From assembly GCF_000003815.2 (NCBI RefSeq), contig NC_049994.1:14002649-14066648 (forward strand): DNA of 64,000 nt, read 5' to 3'. The first letter of the stretch is position 1; every line of letters begins with the position of its first letter. The stretch is from Branchiostoma floridae. Lineage: Eukaryota; Chordata; Leptocardii; Amphioxiformes; Branchiostomatidae. The notes under the pieces were generated by a model. That model was not told the origin of the DNA and made no database searches. It worked only from the letters and a program-made list of their open reading frames with translations. Below are positions 36,602-57,600 of the stretch, one piece after another. The translations under genes were made by a program, and so were the position numbers.

Positions 36602-37822
36602 AGGCCCCCTCTCACTTGACGTGCGGCACGCTTGCAGCATTGCTGCGTTCGAAAACGCAGATGTACCCCCACGGAACCTAGAGGTGCCGCAAGCAAACCT
36701 AGAGGTGCCGCAAGCAAACCTAGAAGTGCCGCTTGCAAGCGCGACGTTTTTTAAAAAGTTTAAAAATAACGCAAGTGGCAAGATGCCGCAACAGTGCCGC
36801 AACAGTGCCCCAACGGTGCCCCAACAATGCCCCCACAGTGCCACCACCATGCCCCAAACAGTATCAAGGATATATTTTGCCTATCTTAAACCAAGAATCA
36901 AAAGTAAACATCCTTTTATCACCGAAAAACTATTTTAGATGCATTTCTAATAATTTTACAGCGGTTTTCGAGCCAGTAAAAATACTGCGAATTCCACAAA
37001 ACTTACCTTGTATCCGTATTCAGAGTTAACTCAAAAATACATCTTTTGATTTATTTAATGGGAAGTAGGTCATTATCTTATACTTGAAAACAAAAAATAA
37101 GTAACTGGTCTATCGATTAACCTACGGATGTAGAGAAAAAGATACAAGTACAACATTCGAAAAGAAATTATTTATGTTGGATGATAACGTTTGCTTTTGA
37201 GTTTGCGTTATAACGTTACAAGCTAATCGTTGCTGGTAGCCTGCCGCCGATGAAATACAAAATTGCAGTCATTCGGACCCGTGGGCCATATTTTTCTCAC
37301 TTTTTACAAAATTATATGGTAGACTTAGACATCAATAGGCTGGCAAGCCATCCACCGACAATGAAAATACTCCGCGTCATACAAAAAAGGGACGAAATAT
37401 CAAGCATTTTCATTTCAAAAATTAGCAAAATTGGTGAATAAACATGTAAACCTACATAATTACACATAACGTTACATGGTGCAAAACATACACATCGAGT
37501 CAAATCTGGTATATAGTTCGTGTCCGTTCATTTGGGTCATTTCCTTTACAGTAAAAGTCTTTCAAGGTTATTTATAGCATATGTATCATATAATTCATTA
37601 TCATAAGGGAAATCTTTTCATTATAAATCTCATTTTATAGTGATTTTTCATAAATTGACAACGCTGCAATTGCCAATAACATGTTCATTTAGTTTAAAAA
37701 CGCAACAGTGCCGCACGTCAGTGTGAGTGCAAGACAAAATCGGCGAAATTAACACAACAGTGCCGCAGTGAACGAACGCAGCAATGCCGCAAGCGTGCCG
37801 CACGTCAAGTGAGAGGGGGCCT
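36602..37822. mobile_element. 1.2-kb non-autonomous DNA transposon with GTGCCGCA subterminal repeats
   Basis: The terminal inverted repeats are about 48 bp, starting AGGCCCCCTCTCACTTGACG and mirrored at 37775-37822. The 8-bp direct repeat TTCACTTA flanks it (36594-36601 and 37823-37830). Inside each end are multiple TGCCGCA words, including three 21-bp repeats containing CTAGAGGTGCCGCAAGC near 36680-36740. No transposase frame is visible. The 8-bp duplication suggests hAT, P or Merlin type. Confidence 0.88.
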
Positions 37823-38036
37823 TTCACTTAGTGTTAGTATATCGTTTGTAACAAAAAGGGACATTACCCTTTTAAATGGCTTCTAATGCATCACTAATAT
37901 AATATCATGAATGTAAATAAGTATGATGAATAAACTGTCAGAATTGAATCAGGTGTAATGGAAATGTGTTATTATCACGTACTGAAACTAGACACCCCAT
38001 GGCAACATAGACACTCTGCTCCACCATTTGCATATA

Positions 38037-38930
38037 CAGTCAAACCTGTCTATAGCGGCCACTCAAGGGACTGGTCAAAATTGGCCACTATAGAGAGGTG
38101 GCCACTATAGAGAATATGCTAATTAATTGACCACAAGCAATAAGTTACACATGGTTTTAGTACCCGACTGATCTTTATTCACATAATACAGTACTGTACA
38201 TGTACTGCAATGATTTTTACACTATATGTATTAAGTAAACAAAAGCTATAAAAAGTTTTAAATGTTCTACAGTTGATATTGTCTGAAGAGACCGGTATCG
38301 TCATATTTCTTTGATCTTTCGTCTTGTATCCTTTGATACTTCGCCGTCCGTGTGTTCCTGCTCGCGTTCACACATCTGATTCGCCCATTATGCTAATGTG
38401 GTACTCACAAGAAAAGTCACGTCATTTTAGACTTATCTCTTAATAAATGTAAGAATAAAATCCACCATAGTCTGAAGTTCATATCATTTTGTCTTTGTAA
38501 CAATTTAAATTTTTTTGATGTAAATTAACCTAAGCGATAGTGTATTAGAACGTAACTTTAACACAATTTACCTCCGTAATATTGGTGTCGTCTATTGACC
38601 TTATATGACCTCGTTTGTCAGCGGGTATGGGTAGCGCCAGTTTACGAAGTTTTGTTTTGAAAATAAGTCAAAGAGGTTTTAAATCCGAGTGACGATACGG
38701 CCGCTGTATATGGACGAACGCGTGCCGAAACATAGATCAGCGGTCCGCGTGGCCGTAATCGGCAGTGTTTTTGTACCTGCGGGACCGGAAATCGTGTGGC
38801 CGTGGCCGCATCGGACAGGTGGCCGCTAAGCCTATTTCTTAATCATTACGAATCCAAGGGACCGACAAAAAGTGTCCACTATGGACAGGTGGCCGTTATG
38901 CAAAGGTGGCCGCTAATACAGGTTTGACTG
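38037..38930. mobile_element. CAGTCAAACCTG inverted-repeat transposon (894 bp, non-autonomous)
   Basis: The left end CAGTCAAACCTGTCTATAGC is mirrored on the right by AATACAGGTTTGACTG. TATA lies on both sides. Subterminal GGCCACTATAGA words repeat near the left and GGTGGCCGTTATG-like words near the right. No transposase frame was found. A fragment of this family lies in each 3.3-kb duplication copy (about 19219 and 22525). Confidence 0.82.
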
Positions 38931-40083
38931 TATATTAGTTGAAGATATGACAGTCAGGTAATACAATAAGCAGTTACTCCGTTACGGTCAGACGTTTTAG
39001 ATGACCATCCGCTGTCTTTTTCGGCAGTGACACTGCAGAAATCTTGTTGGAGGGAGTTTTATATCCTAGCTGTGAATTGATTGTAGCGATGGTCATGTCC
39101 TCCATCGTTTGGTTTTAGCCTGAGTTTACACAAGCTCTCGCCGGCTGGGCTTAATGACCCCCTCCCTAGGGGCGCGATTTTAGTCAGGCTACGTTTGGTG
39201 TGTGTCCTGGCCGTGTGGACCGTAGAAAAAGGCGTGTCGCGATTATAAATGGCCTGTTCACAAGTTAACGCCACCACACAAAAGTCAAGTGTGCGGGAAA
39301 ACAATTTGCCTCTGCCAAGAGAATGCCAGGTAAGAAACTTAAGGTTCCAAAATTAGGGTACGTGGCAGTTCATGATCACGACGCACATTTTTCAAGACCC
39401 ACATGGTCACGACGCACCAGAGAAAAACAATTTTGGGGCACTTTCACACGGTAAAACGGCACACCTGCCTTTAGCCCTGGCATCACTTGTCTGTCATGCA
39501 CGAGTTGGGCTTTACAATTGTTGAGATAGGTAGGACAGGTCCATCCAACCATGACAGGCCAGACTTTGAAGAAAACAAGAAGATGGCACCACGCTTTTGT
39601 TTTGTAAGCATGACATACCCCCAGTGACTTGAACTATGACTGAGCAGTTTTCTTACAACTTCTTCCAAGAAAACAGGACGCCGGTGTGAGAGCTGAATTT
39701 ATTTCTGCAGAGAGACATCATACAAAAGAACCGAACCTTTATACATAAGAACAGAGCAAGGTGGTTGTCTGCTACATATTATCAGAGTTTTTGCAATGCA
39801 CATCATTTAAGTAGTGCCAATTCCACAAGTAAAGCAGTTTCTTATATCTTATATACTGGACAAAATGCAAACACATCAAACAAAACAATGCAATATTTCC
39901 ATGAAGACATTATCATCTTCAATTTTTGCACATTTCACCTAGTACACAAATCAAATATCTAAATAACATTTTGTAAATTTCATGATTTTTAAGTCAGGTC
40001 ATGCTGCTGACATATGAATACATATACTGCAAGAACAAATATCTAAGGGTGTATATAACTGTGCACAGTACAGGACGACATAA

Positions 40084-50524
<10,441 letters not shown>

Positions 50525-51052
50525 CTTGCTTCACTCGAAAAATTTTCAGCAGATTTGAAAGATAAAGAAGTGCTTTTTAACCTGGATGGCTTCTTGAAAA
50601 CGATTAACGTAACGGTAAGCCGATGATCGTGGATGTTTTCGTACGATTTTGCTAAGTTGGTCTGTCAGTGTTCTTGCCGGCTGCCGGGTTGGGCGATTCC
50701 ATATATGGATACAGAAACAGATTAACGGGACTGATAACTTAACATAGTAACACTTCTTTTAATTTCATATAATAAATGAAAATTTATTTCCTCTGTATCA
50801 TATATTATATCTATACTATCAACATTGGCTTTTAGAATTCCTTCTTAAAACCAAAATTAAGAGCTTCACCCCTTGATGCTAGTGTATGGTTCCTAAATCA
50901 TATATCGCGGGAATCCTCGAGAGTTGGCGAGATTTTCCTGTCGCCGTAGCAACGAAGTCAGCTGTGTATACAACATGGCCGTCTGAGTCCAGAAAGTTCA
51001 CATCGCGTACACCACATCTCAGCGTCCGTTTCCCATATTTTCTCGTGCAGCC
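50525..51052. promoter_or_regulatory. Divergent promoter region of CCT5 and the 152-aa gene
   Basis: The two start codons are 528 bp apart and face away from each other. An HSE-like dimer TTCTTGAA lies at 50591-50598, near CCT5; CCT genes are known HSF1 targets, but one dimer is weak evidence. No TATA box is obvious on either side. Confidence 0.6.
50940..50953. promoter_or_regulatory. RFX X-box-like site
   Basis: GTCGCCGTAGCAAC fits the RFX consensus RYYNYY-N(1-3)-RRNRAC at every position. It lies 100 bp upstream of the ATG at 51053, the usual distance for ciliary genes. Confidence 0.5.
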
Positions 51053-52858
51053 ATGGCGTTTTTCGGTATCACCGGACTAGGTTATCAGGATGCCATCAAG
51101 GAGAAGGTGCTGAGACCGACGGAGATCAAATCGGAGGGTCTCGGGACGAGGGGGGCGGACACGGCGGCCGAGGTGGTCGGCGATCCAGGTGAAGGGACGC
51201 CGAAGCCCTTCACTCCCGCAGAGAAAGTGAACCCGTCAGAACTGACCAGCGGCGACCCACAGGGCTCATATGTCAAGTACACCACCATGCTGAGGAAGCA
51301 TATAAGGAACCCCCATGGTGAGTTGGTACTTTGATTTTATGTTTCTAAACAAAATATCAAATGCACCACACCGTTGAATAACAGATTGGTTACTATTTGT
51401 TTACATAAGGAAACAAAGCAGCGTACTACAGCTTTCTAAATATATGCGAGTGCTTTTGTTTGATGGTGTTTATATCACTTAATCAACTAAAGGTCTGGGA
51501 CGTAAAAGTTGGACAAACTATTCCATGGATGAAATGCAGCACCCAACGTCCCTCTTCGCTTGTTGGCACAACTTACAATGTTGAAATGCTGAAAATAGTA
51601 ACGTTGATATGAGTTAAATCATTGATGGCAGTACCTATGTATCTACTCTCCTTTATACCGGAGTATTTCTTTGTCATTCCCTTCCCCATTTTCCTTTTGT
51701 TGATTCAACGACATTATGTTACATCAGAAACTAACCAAACAGATGTTGTAAATTCATTCTTTTTTGTTTGGACTTTTCCTGTTAGCAGACGATCAAGGTC
51801 TTTTCAGTGTTTCATGTTCACAATTGAAACAATTCTGTAGTAAAATAGGAATACAGATCTCAATTTCATGATTACACTAAGAGGTCACCCCAAAAATAAA
51901 ACTACCACATTTCATAATTAACAGTGTTTGGTTTACTTCCAGCTCCCAACCAGCTGAACCGGCTGCCACAGACCGAGGGCCAGTGTGTAGGGTTCTGGCA
52001 TCCCAACAAGGGGGAACCCCCCATTCAGCAGCAGCTGCCATGGACACGAGTGCCACGATACGGAATGGTCACCAGTGAGATGACCAGGTCAGTGTTGATG
52101 TCACAAAAATGTTCTTAATCCAGCCTATATGGCTCCCTCAGTCAGAAATGACCATGGTAAAATCCTAATTGATATCAGTCCTACAGCTAGTCTCCAAGCA
52201 GACCCTACGGTGCCATAAGTATCAAAGCTGGCCAAGGAGTATATCCAGCCAAAGGGAGTCAAATGGGTACCAGAGGATGCAGACCTTCTCTTGCCGACTA
52301 TACTCCTTGGTCAGCTTTGGTACTACATGTATCTTATATGCCACCGGGAATCTGCTTGGAGATTACCCTACAGCTTTGGTTATGGCTAAACAGTCCCATG
52401 TGAGGATGACAGTCTCTACCACATAGGGCACATCCAGCGTGTTTTTGTTACATTTGAACGGTCCTGCTTGGGATATGAACCCAGAACCTCTAGAGTCTGC
52501 ATCAATCACAGGCCACACAATACCAGTTTGTAACTTTAATATGTGGCCTTGTGGTTGATTTAGACTCTATTAGTATATAGTGCCACGCTTGATTTTTTGG
52601 TTCCTGCAAGGATCTATTCAACCTCCTTGGTTCCTGATATTGCTGTTTCATTTGCAATGTTTAAGGAAAAAAAATCCCATGGCTATAGCTATTAGCTAAC
52701 TTATAGGGAATTATGAACATTGAAGTGGGTATTGATAAAAGAACACTTATCATAAATCATCTATACTCTTAATGTTGAACATCTTTTTTTCTTTTTTGTT
52801 CCTCTCCAGATTTGTAGACCAGATGGCAGTGACCAACAAGGAATTCCGCTTGTTTTGA
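51053..52858 (+). CDS. Small conserved-looking protein, 152 aa, possibly ciliary
   Basis: Three exons, 51053-51317, 51943-52087 and 52810-52858, join in frame with canonical sites and give 152 residues. I do not recognise the family by name. The protein starts MAFFGITGLGYQD, has a Gly/Pro-rich middle, then GFWHPNKGEPPIQQQLPWTR, VPRYGMVTSEMTR, and ends FVDQMAVTNKEFRLF. There is no signal peptide or membrane segment. Short, Pro/Tyr/Trp-rich proteins of this kind with extended segments are common among microtubule inner proteins of cilia and sperm tails, and the X-box upstream agrees with that. This role is inference. It starts head-to-head with CCT5. Confidence 0.75.
52189..52366. mobile_element. 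Mutator-like MITE with CTCCAAGCAGA ends (9-bp duplication)
   Basis: AGTCTCCAAGCAGACCC is mirrored by AATCTGCTTGGAGATTA. Internal AAAGCTGGCCAAGGAGTATA is mirrored by TATACTCCTTGGTCAGCTTT. CCTACAGCT flanks it on both sides (52180-52188 and 52367-52375). It lies in the second intron of the 152-aa gene. Confidence 0.8.
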
Positions 52859-53540
52859 TGTTTGGAGGCTGGAACCAGGAGATTTTTAACCTGCAGTGTT
52901 TTATTATAATATTTGGTGACTGTGCCATGGAGATATCCCATCATTCTTTGGGATAGATAAGGACAAAGGAAGAGACTGGGAACTGACTTTACAATGGCGT
53001 TTACTTAAACTTTGATAAGATTAAGAAAATACCATCTAAAGGCTTGTCATTTGAGTAACAATTTGGGAGTAAAATCCACCACCCCAAATTCCAAGTGAGA
53101 TAAAATCTAGTTTGATCCATATTTTTCAGGGATCGGGCTAAAATGAAAAAGACAAAAAAGAGAGCTACCAGTAAGTGTGAACATAGAGTGTACAGTACTT
53201 TTGAACATATCAGTTTGTCTGGGTATCGCTGCTATCGCATGATTAATAGGTCTACAAAAAAAAGAATCACGTCGCATGTGCTCTTAACTTTACAATGATC
53301 TGTGCATTGCAGATCTTGCAGTATGTGTAAACAAGTACTAATGATACATCAAATTAATCAATTAAAAGTTGTGCTCTAACTTAAATGTCTTTCATGGCTC
53401 TATGACTATTATTTTTTCAATGGTTAATGTAATACAGGCTACCAATTCTACTTCTGTCTTGGACAGATCTTCTCCTGTATGTTTTGTCTTTTCAAGGAGG
53501 TTAAAAAAAAACTTTTGTAGAATTACTCTTAATACACTGG

Positions 53541-53614
53541 TATCTGTATCTGTATCTAATAGATATTATCTATATATCCAGTATATTCACCCTTCAGCAT
53601 AACACACCAGCTTC
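53541..53614. repeat. Dispersed repeat beginning with ATCTGT units, copy 2
   Basis: TATCTGTATCTGTATCTAAT is followed by a CCAGTATATTCACCCTTCAG block and AACACACCAGCTTCAG. It is a diverged form of 44807-44885. Confidence 0.55.
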
Positions 53615-54009
53615 AGTAGCATCAGTCATCTTTTTATGTGGAGGAATAGGACAATTGTGGATTTGATACTCCCGTACTGTGCCAGTGTTTAAGTCACCAC
53701 TGGGGAGCTGAATAGTTCCTCAAAAGACTAATGAGGATGTATGTCATGTTTGTAATCTTTTTCCCATAATTTAACTGTTGGATCTTAAGAGATTGAAATT
53801 ATAAAATGGTATGAAAGTTCAAAATTGCAGACTTGAAGTAAACATAACTTATATGATCATAAGATAAACACACACGATTTATATCATCAACATCACTTCC
53901 AGTCTAGTCTAACACAACCAAATTTACACCATGTCTAAAACAGATATACATTTTGTACTTTATAAAATGCATTCCTATCCCACATACAAAAAGTTTCCAA
54001 TACAATCAC

Positions 54010-54135
54010 ATACTGCCCAGTGGTTATGGTGCTGGGTTTGTGAACTAGTTGGCCCGGGTTCAACTCCAGGGAGCCAGGAGACTGTTTCTACCTCCCTCTC
54101 GTATTTCAGGGTGTCATATAGGAACACAGGAAAGA
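54010..54135 (+). repeat. Candidate tRNA-derived SINE
   Basis: TGCCCAGTGGTTATGG resembles a Pol III A box, and GGTTCAACTCC (54057-54067) matches the B box GGTTCRANYCC, about 43 bp apart. The sequence does not fold as a full tRNA, and an unrelated tail follows, as in SINEs. Confidence 0.5.
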
Positions 54136-54608
54136 AATACTAGTAAACTATTTAAAAAATAGATAAATACCTAACATATGTAATAACAAATTATCTAATA
54201 TTCCAGGCACAGTGCTAATAAGTCTACAAATTGTTAACATTCAAAGCTACCATCCCCTTTATTTGACAGTCCTCAATGAAATAAATAAACTATTTCAAAA
54301 ATAGATAAGTACCTATCATAGTAATAACAATTTTTATGTCATATCTTTGTATGACTTAAATTTTCCTTAGTTCCCCTGAACAATATAAAACCCTTCGGCC
54401 GTCAAGTGATCCAACCCGTGGCTGGGCTGGTACCTTAGGTGATACAGAATACACCGTGTAGTATTCTATATGTCCAATATTACAGTCACCGTCTGATAAT
54501 AGTGTAAACTTTCAAAGCTACCGTCCCCTTTCTTTGAAAGTTCTTGATGGTGGAGGATATCGTGCATCTTCTGGTACACTGTCCCAGATGAAGTCAGTCA
54601 ACAGCTTG

Positions 54609-57600
54609 TTAGTATGTTACAGAATCAACCAGCTCCACTTTCAGCCTGATGCCATTCTCTGGGATGGGGAACTTCTTAAACTTTTTCATCTTTAGGGGAA
54701 TCTAACAAGAAAAAGATGATGAAAAATAAAAATTTGCTAGAAAAATGGTCATGACAGCAAAGACAGATGCGTACAGTATTTACAGGTTCATTGTACCGGG
54801 GAAATCCCCCTTGTATTGCTCTTTTCAAACAAGCACAATGAACAGCGGACAATGGCTTAACATCCCGTTTTAATGCAAGAACAATGTTAGACAAAGATGT
54901 AACATCCAATTTATGAAGTCAAACAAAATATGAGAAAGCTAGCAAATGAAACTGACAAATTACAAAATCAAAGTAACTTGAAAATGATATGCTTCTAACA
55001 AACATAAGCTTGTATTACACTTGGTCTCTTGTTGCCAAGTAAGTAAATAATCCTCACATCAGTGTCAGGTGCCGTCATGACGCGGTACTTCATCAGCAGC
55101 CTGGCCAGTCCCAGCTTCAGCTCAAACAGGGCCAGCCTCATCCCGATACAGTTCCTAGGGCCTGCACCAAACGGCATCCAGTCGTACGGGCCCCTCTTCT
55201 CCTTCTCTTCCTTGGTGAATCTGTGATGAGGAAACATGAAGAAAACCTGTTCAGTTCAGCTCAGTGAAGAACTCATCTTCCACTGGTTGTGACAGAGAAG
55301 AGAGATACTACATGACTATCCTTCCGCAGGTGTTGGCACTTATTGTTAGGGGGATCCCTGATTCACGATTTTCAACACATTGCATATAGGTCCTTGTCCT
55401 GGAAGGTTCTTATGTCAAAACAAAATTGTGTTTCCGCCTGCTAGGAAAAAAATTGCAGTGACCCCAACAATAAATGCCAACACAGTCAGACAATATGGGC
55501 TTGGAGGAGCAAATCAGAGCTAAAATAGTATTTTTTTTAAATACCAGGCCAGCAGACTCCTGTCATGTACATGAGTGTGTGTGTGTCCAAAAGCAACAAC
55601 ATAACTGCAGTATTACCGTTCTGGAATGAACTTGTACGGTTCTGGCCAACGCTCTGGATCATAGTGAATGGCCAGGATGGGGGCTGCAACTAACATGTCT
55701 TTGGGGATCGTCAGCCACTTCAGTTTCACCTCTTCTGAGCTGGCACGGGTAGTCCTGGAGCAAAAAGGTGATGAACTTTTATCTTAGGCTGTACAATCCA
55801 TATAATGCAAAGTTCTCTCACTCTCCAATTGGCAGGGTATAATGTCACTCTCTCTGGGGAACCCCTCCCTTGAACTACTCCAGACTCTTCTGTTACGTGA
55901 TGAATACAAATGTATGTTAATCTTTAGCAGTCACAGTCGAGCAGTTTAAACTGAGTTATTGGGTGGTTCAATTTGATGATATCCATTGGCAGAAAAATTA
56001 TTATTTATTAAAAATGAACATAAAGTCCTATCACAGACTATTTATTTGGTGTGTATGTCATCATATTTGTCCAAAGTGAGGTACCGTCAGGGCTCTAGCC
56101 AGCGTCCGTTTTTCCGTCAATTGACAGAAATTTGCTGCGTGTGACGGAAAAAATTTAAAACCGATTCGTCAACCTTGACGGACAAAAATCTGATAAAAAC
56201 TCCTTGGGGAAGCAACAGGCCGCTTTGGGACGCCGTCCACGGCCGTAAAAGCCACAAACTGTTTGTTTTGCTATTGTTATGATTGTTGACAATGTTTGTT
56301 GGCGCCCTTTCGCATACAATAATCTCATTAAAACCCGTTTTTCAAGGTCTCAGTTCAGTCTCTCTAACTCTCTAAAATTTCGAGCTGGCTAGAGCCCTGG
56401 GTACCGTAGTAGATAGAACTGGTATTAAAATCTCTAAAATTGCATAAGTTGAATAATTAGTCTCATTCTCACTTCAAATGTCATGCATGTAAAATGAAAA
56501 TGCATGTAAACAAAAAGAATCACTTACATGGCAGCAGGAGAGTACATGCGCAGGGTCTCAGAGATGCACATTTCCAGGTACGGCATCTTATGAACATCCT
56601 CATTGTCAACAAATTCCTGGGGAAAAATTACATGGTCATTTGGTTAGTGCTTTAGTCCTGTATTTGAATGATGATTCCATTGAGGACTCTAAAATCACCA
56701 CATTAGAAAAAGGTCCTTACGATAAAATGTCAATATTGCAATAAATTCACTATGTCACACTTAATTGCTCCATCAAACTTTACATATAATGACAACTTGC
56801 AAAGCCCAACTCAAATAAAGTCTTGCAAATCGGATTAAGGGCGCACACAAGTAGTCAAAATTTCATTCAATTGCAAACTGGTTGAATCATGTAGATTAAT
56901 CAAAAGGGCCATATTCATCCTGATTTGGTTCTGAATCCGATTTACAAGGTTTAGTATGAACATGGCCTTAGGCTCAAAGAGCTGAAATAGATGTGGAGCG
57001 TAAGTACATACCCTGTCTGCCATGACCTGGGTGATCTCCTGCCTGAGTTTGTCCTGTTTGCCCTGGTTCAGTGCCAGGTTGTACAGGGTGAAGGCCATGG
57101 TGGTAGCTGTCGTCTCGTATCCCGCAATGAAGAAGAGGATTCCATTCGCCACGACATCGTCCTTAGTCAGCGCTGAAAGGCATTGCACAAAATTTTTATA
57201 TATTGAGAACACCATAATTGAAGACAAGAATTCCATTGGCTACAACATAATCCTTAGTCAGTGCTGAAAAAAAAGTTTGGAGTAAAATAGAATGGAATGT
57301 AGTGTAGTGTAGTGTAGTGGAATGGAATAGAATGGAATACAATAGAATACAATAGAATTAAATAGAATAGAATGCAATAGAATAGAACTTAAGAATAGAA
57401 TAGAACTTTCAAATACAATAGAATATTAGGCTTAGGCCTTGACAACAATATTTTCCTTACTACCGGTAATACTGGTACCCAATAGAATGATAAGAGTTGA
57501 TGATATCTTTATAAGGTAACATTACAGCAGTGAGTTGTCAAACCTACGTTGTTTGTGCCCATGTGACTTGGCCTCTCCTGTCTCATCATGTTCCTTGTGA

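Larger units (their letters stand above)
31812..40083. other. Intergenic region between lectin and CCT5, transposon-rich
   Basis: Apart from the listed elements and the candidate lectin promoter, I see no gene. Stretches 33.7-34.9 and 39.0-40.08 kb show no coding structure; the latter probably includes the CCT5 3' UTR just below 40084. Confidence 0.6.
52859..54608. other. Intergenic region between the 152-aa gene and the P450
   Basis: AT-rich. It contains the 3' UTR of the 152-aa gene (AATAAA-type words near 54289), two dispersed repeats and the SINE candidate. No further gene is visible. Confidence 0.55.

Noticed and set aside
36621..37029. 105- and 98-aa open frames near the left end of the 1.2-kb element
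   Set aside because: They are produced by the CTAGAGGTGCCGCAAGC and TGCCxCAAC subterminal repeats in two frames.
54010..54080. Functional tRNA gene
   Set aside because: The B box is good, but acceptor and anticodon stems do not pair. A SINE head is more likely.
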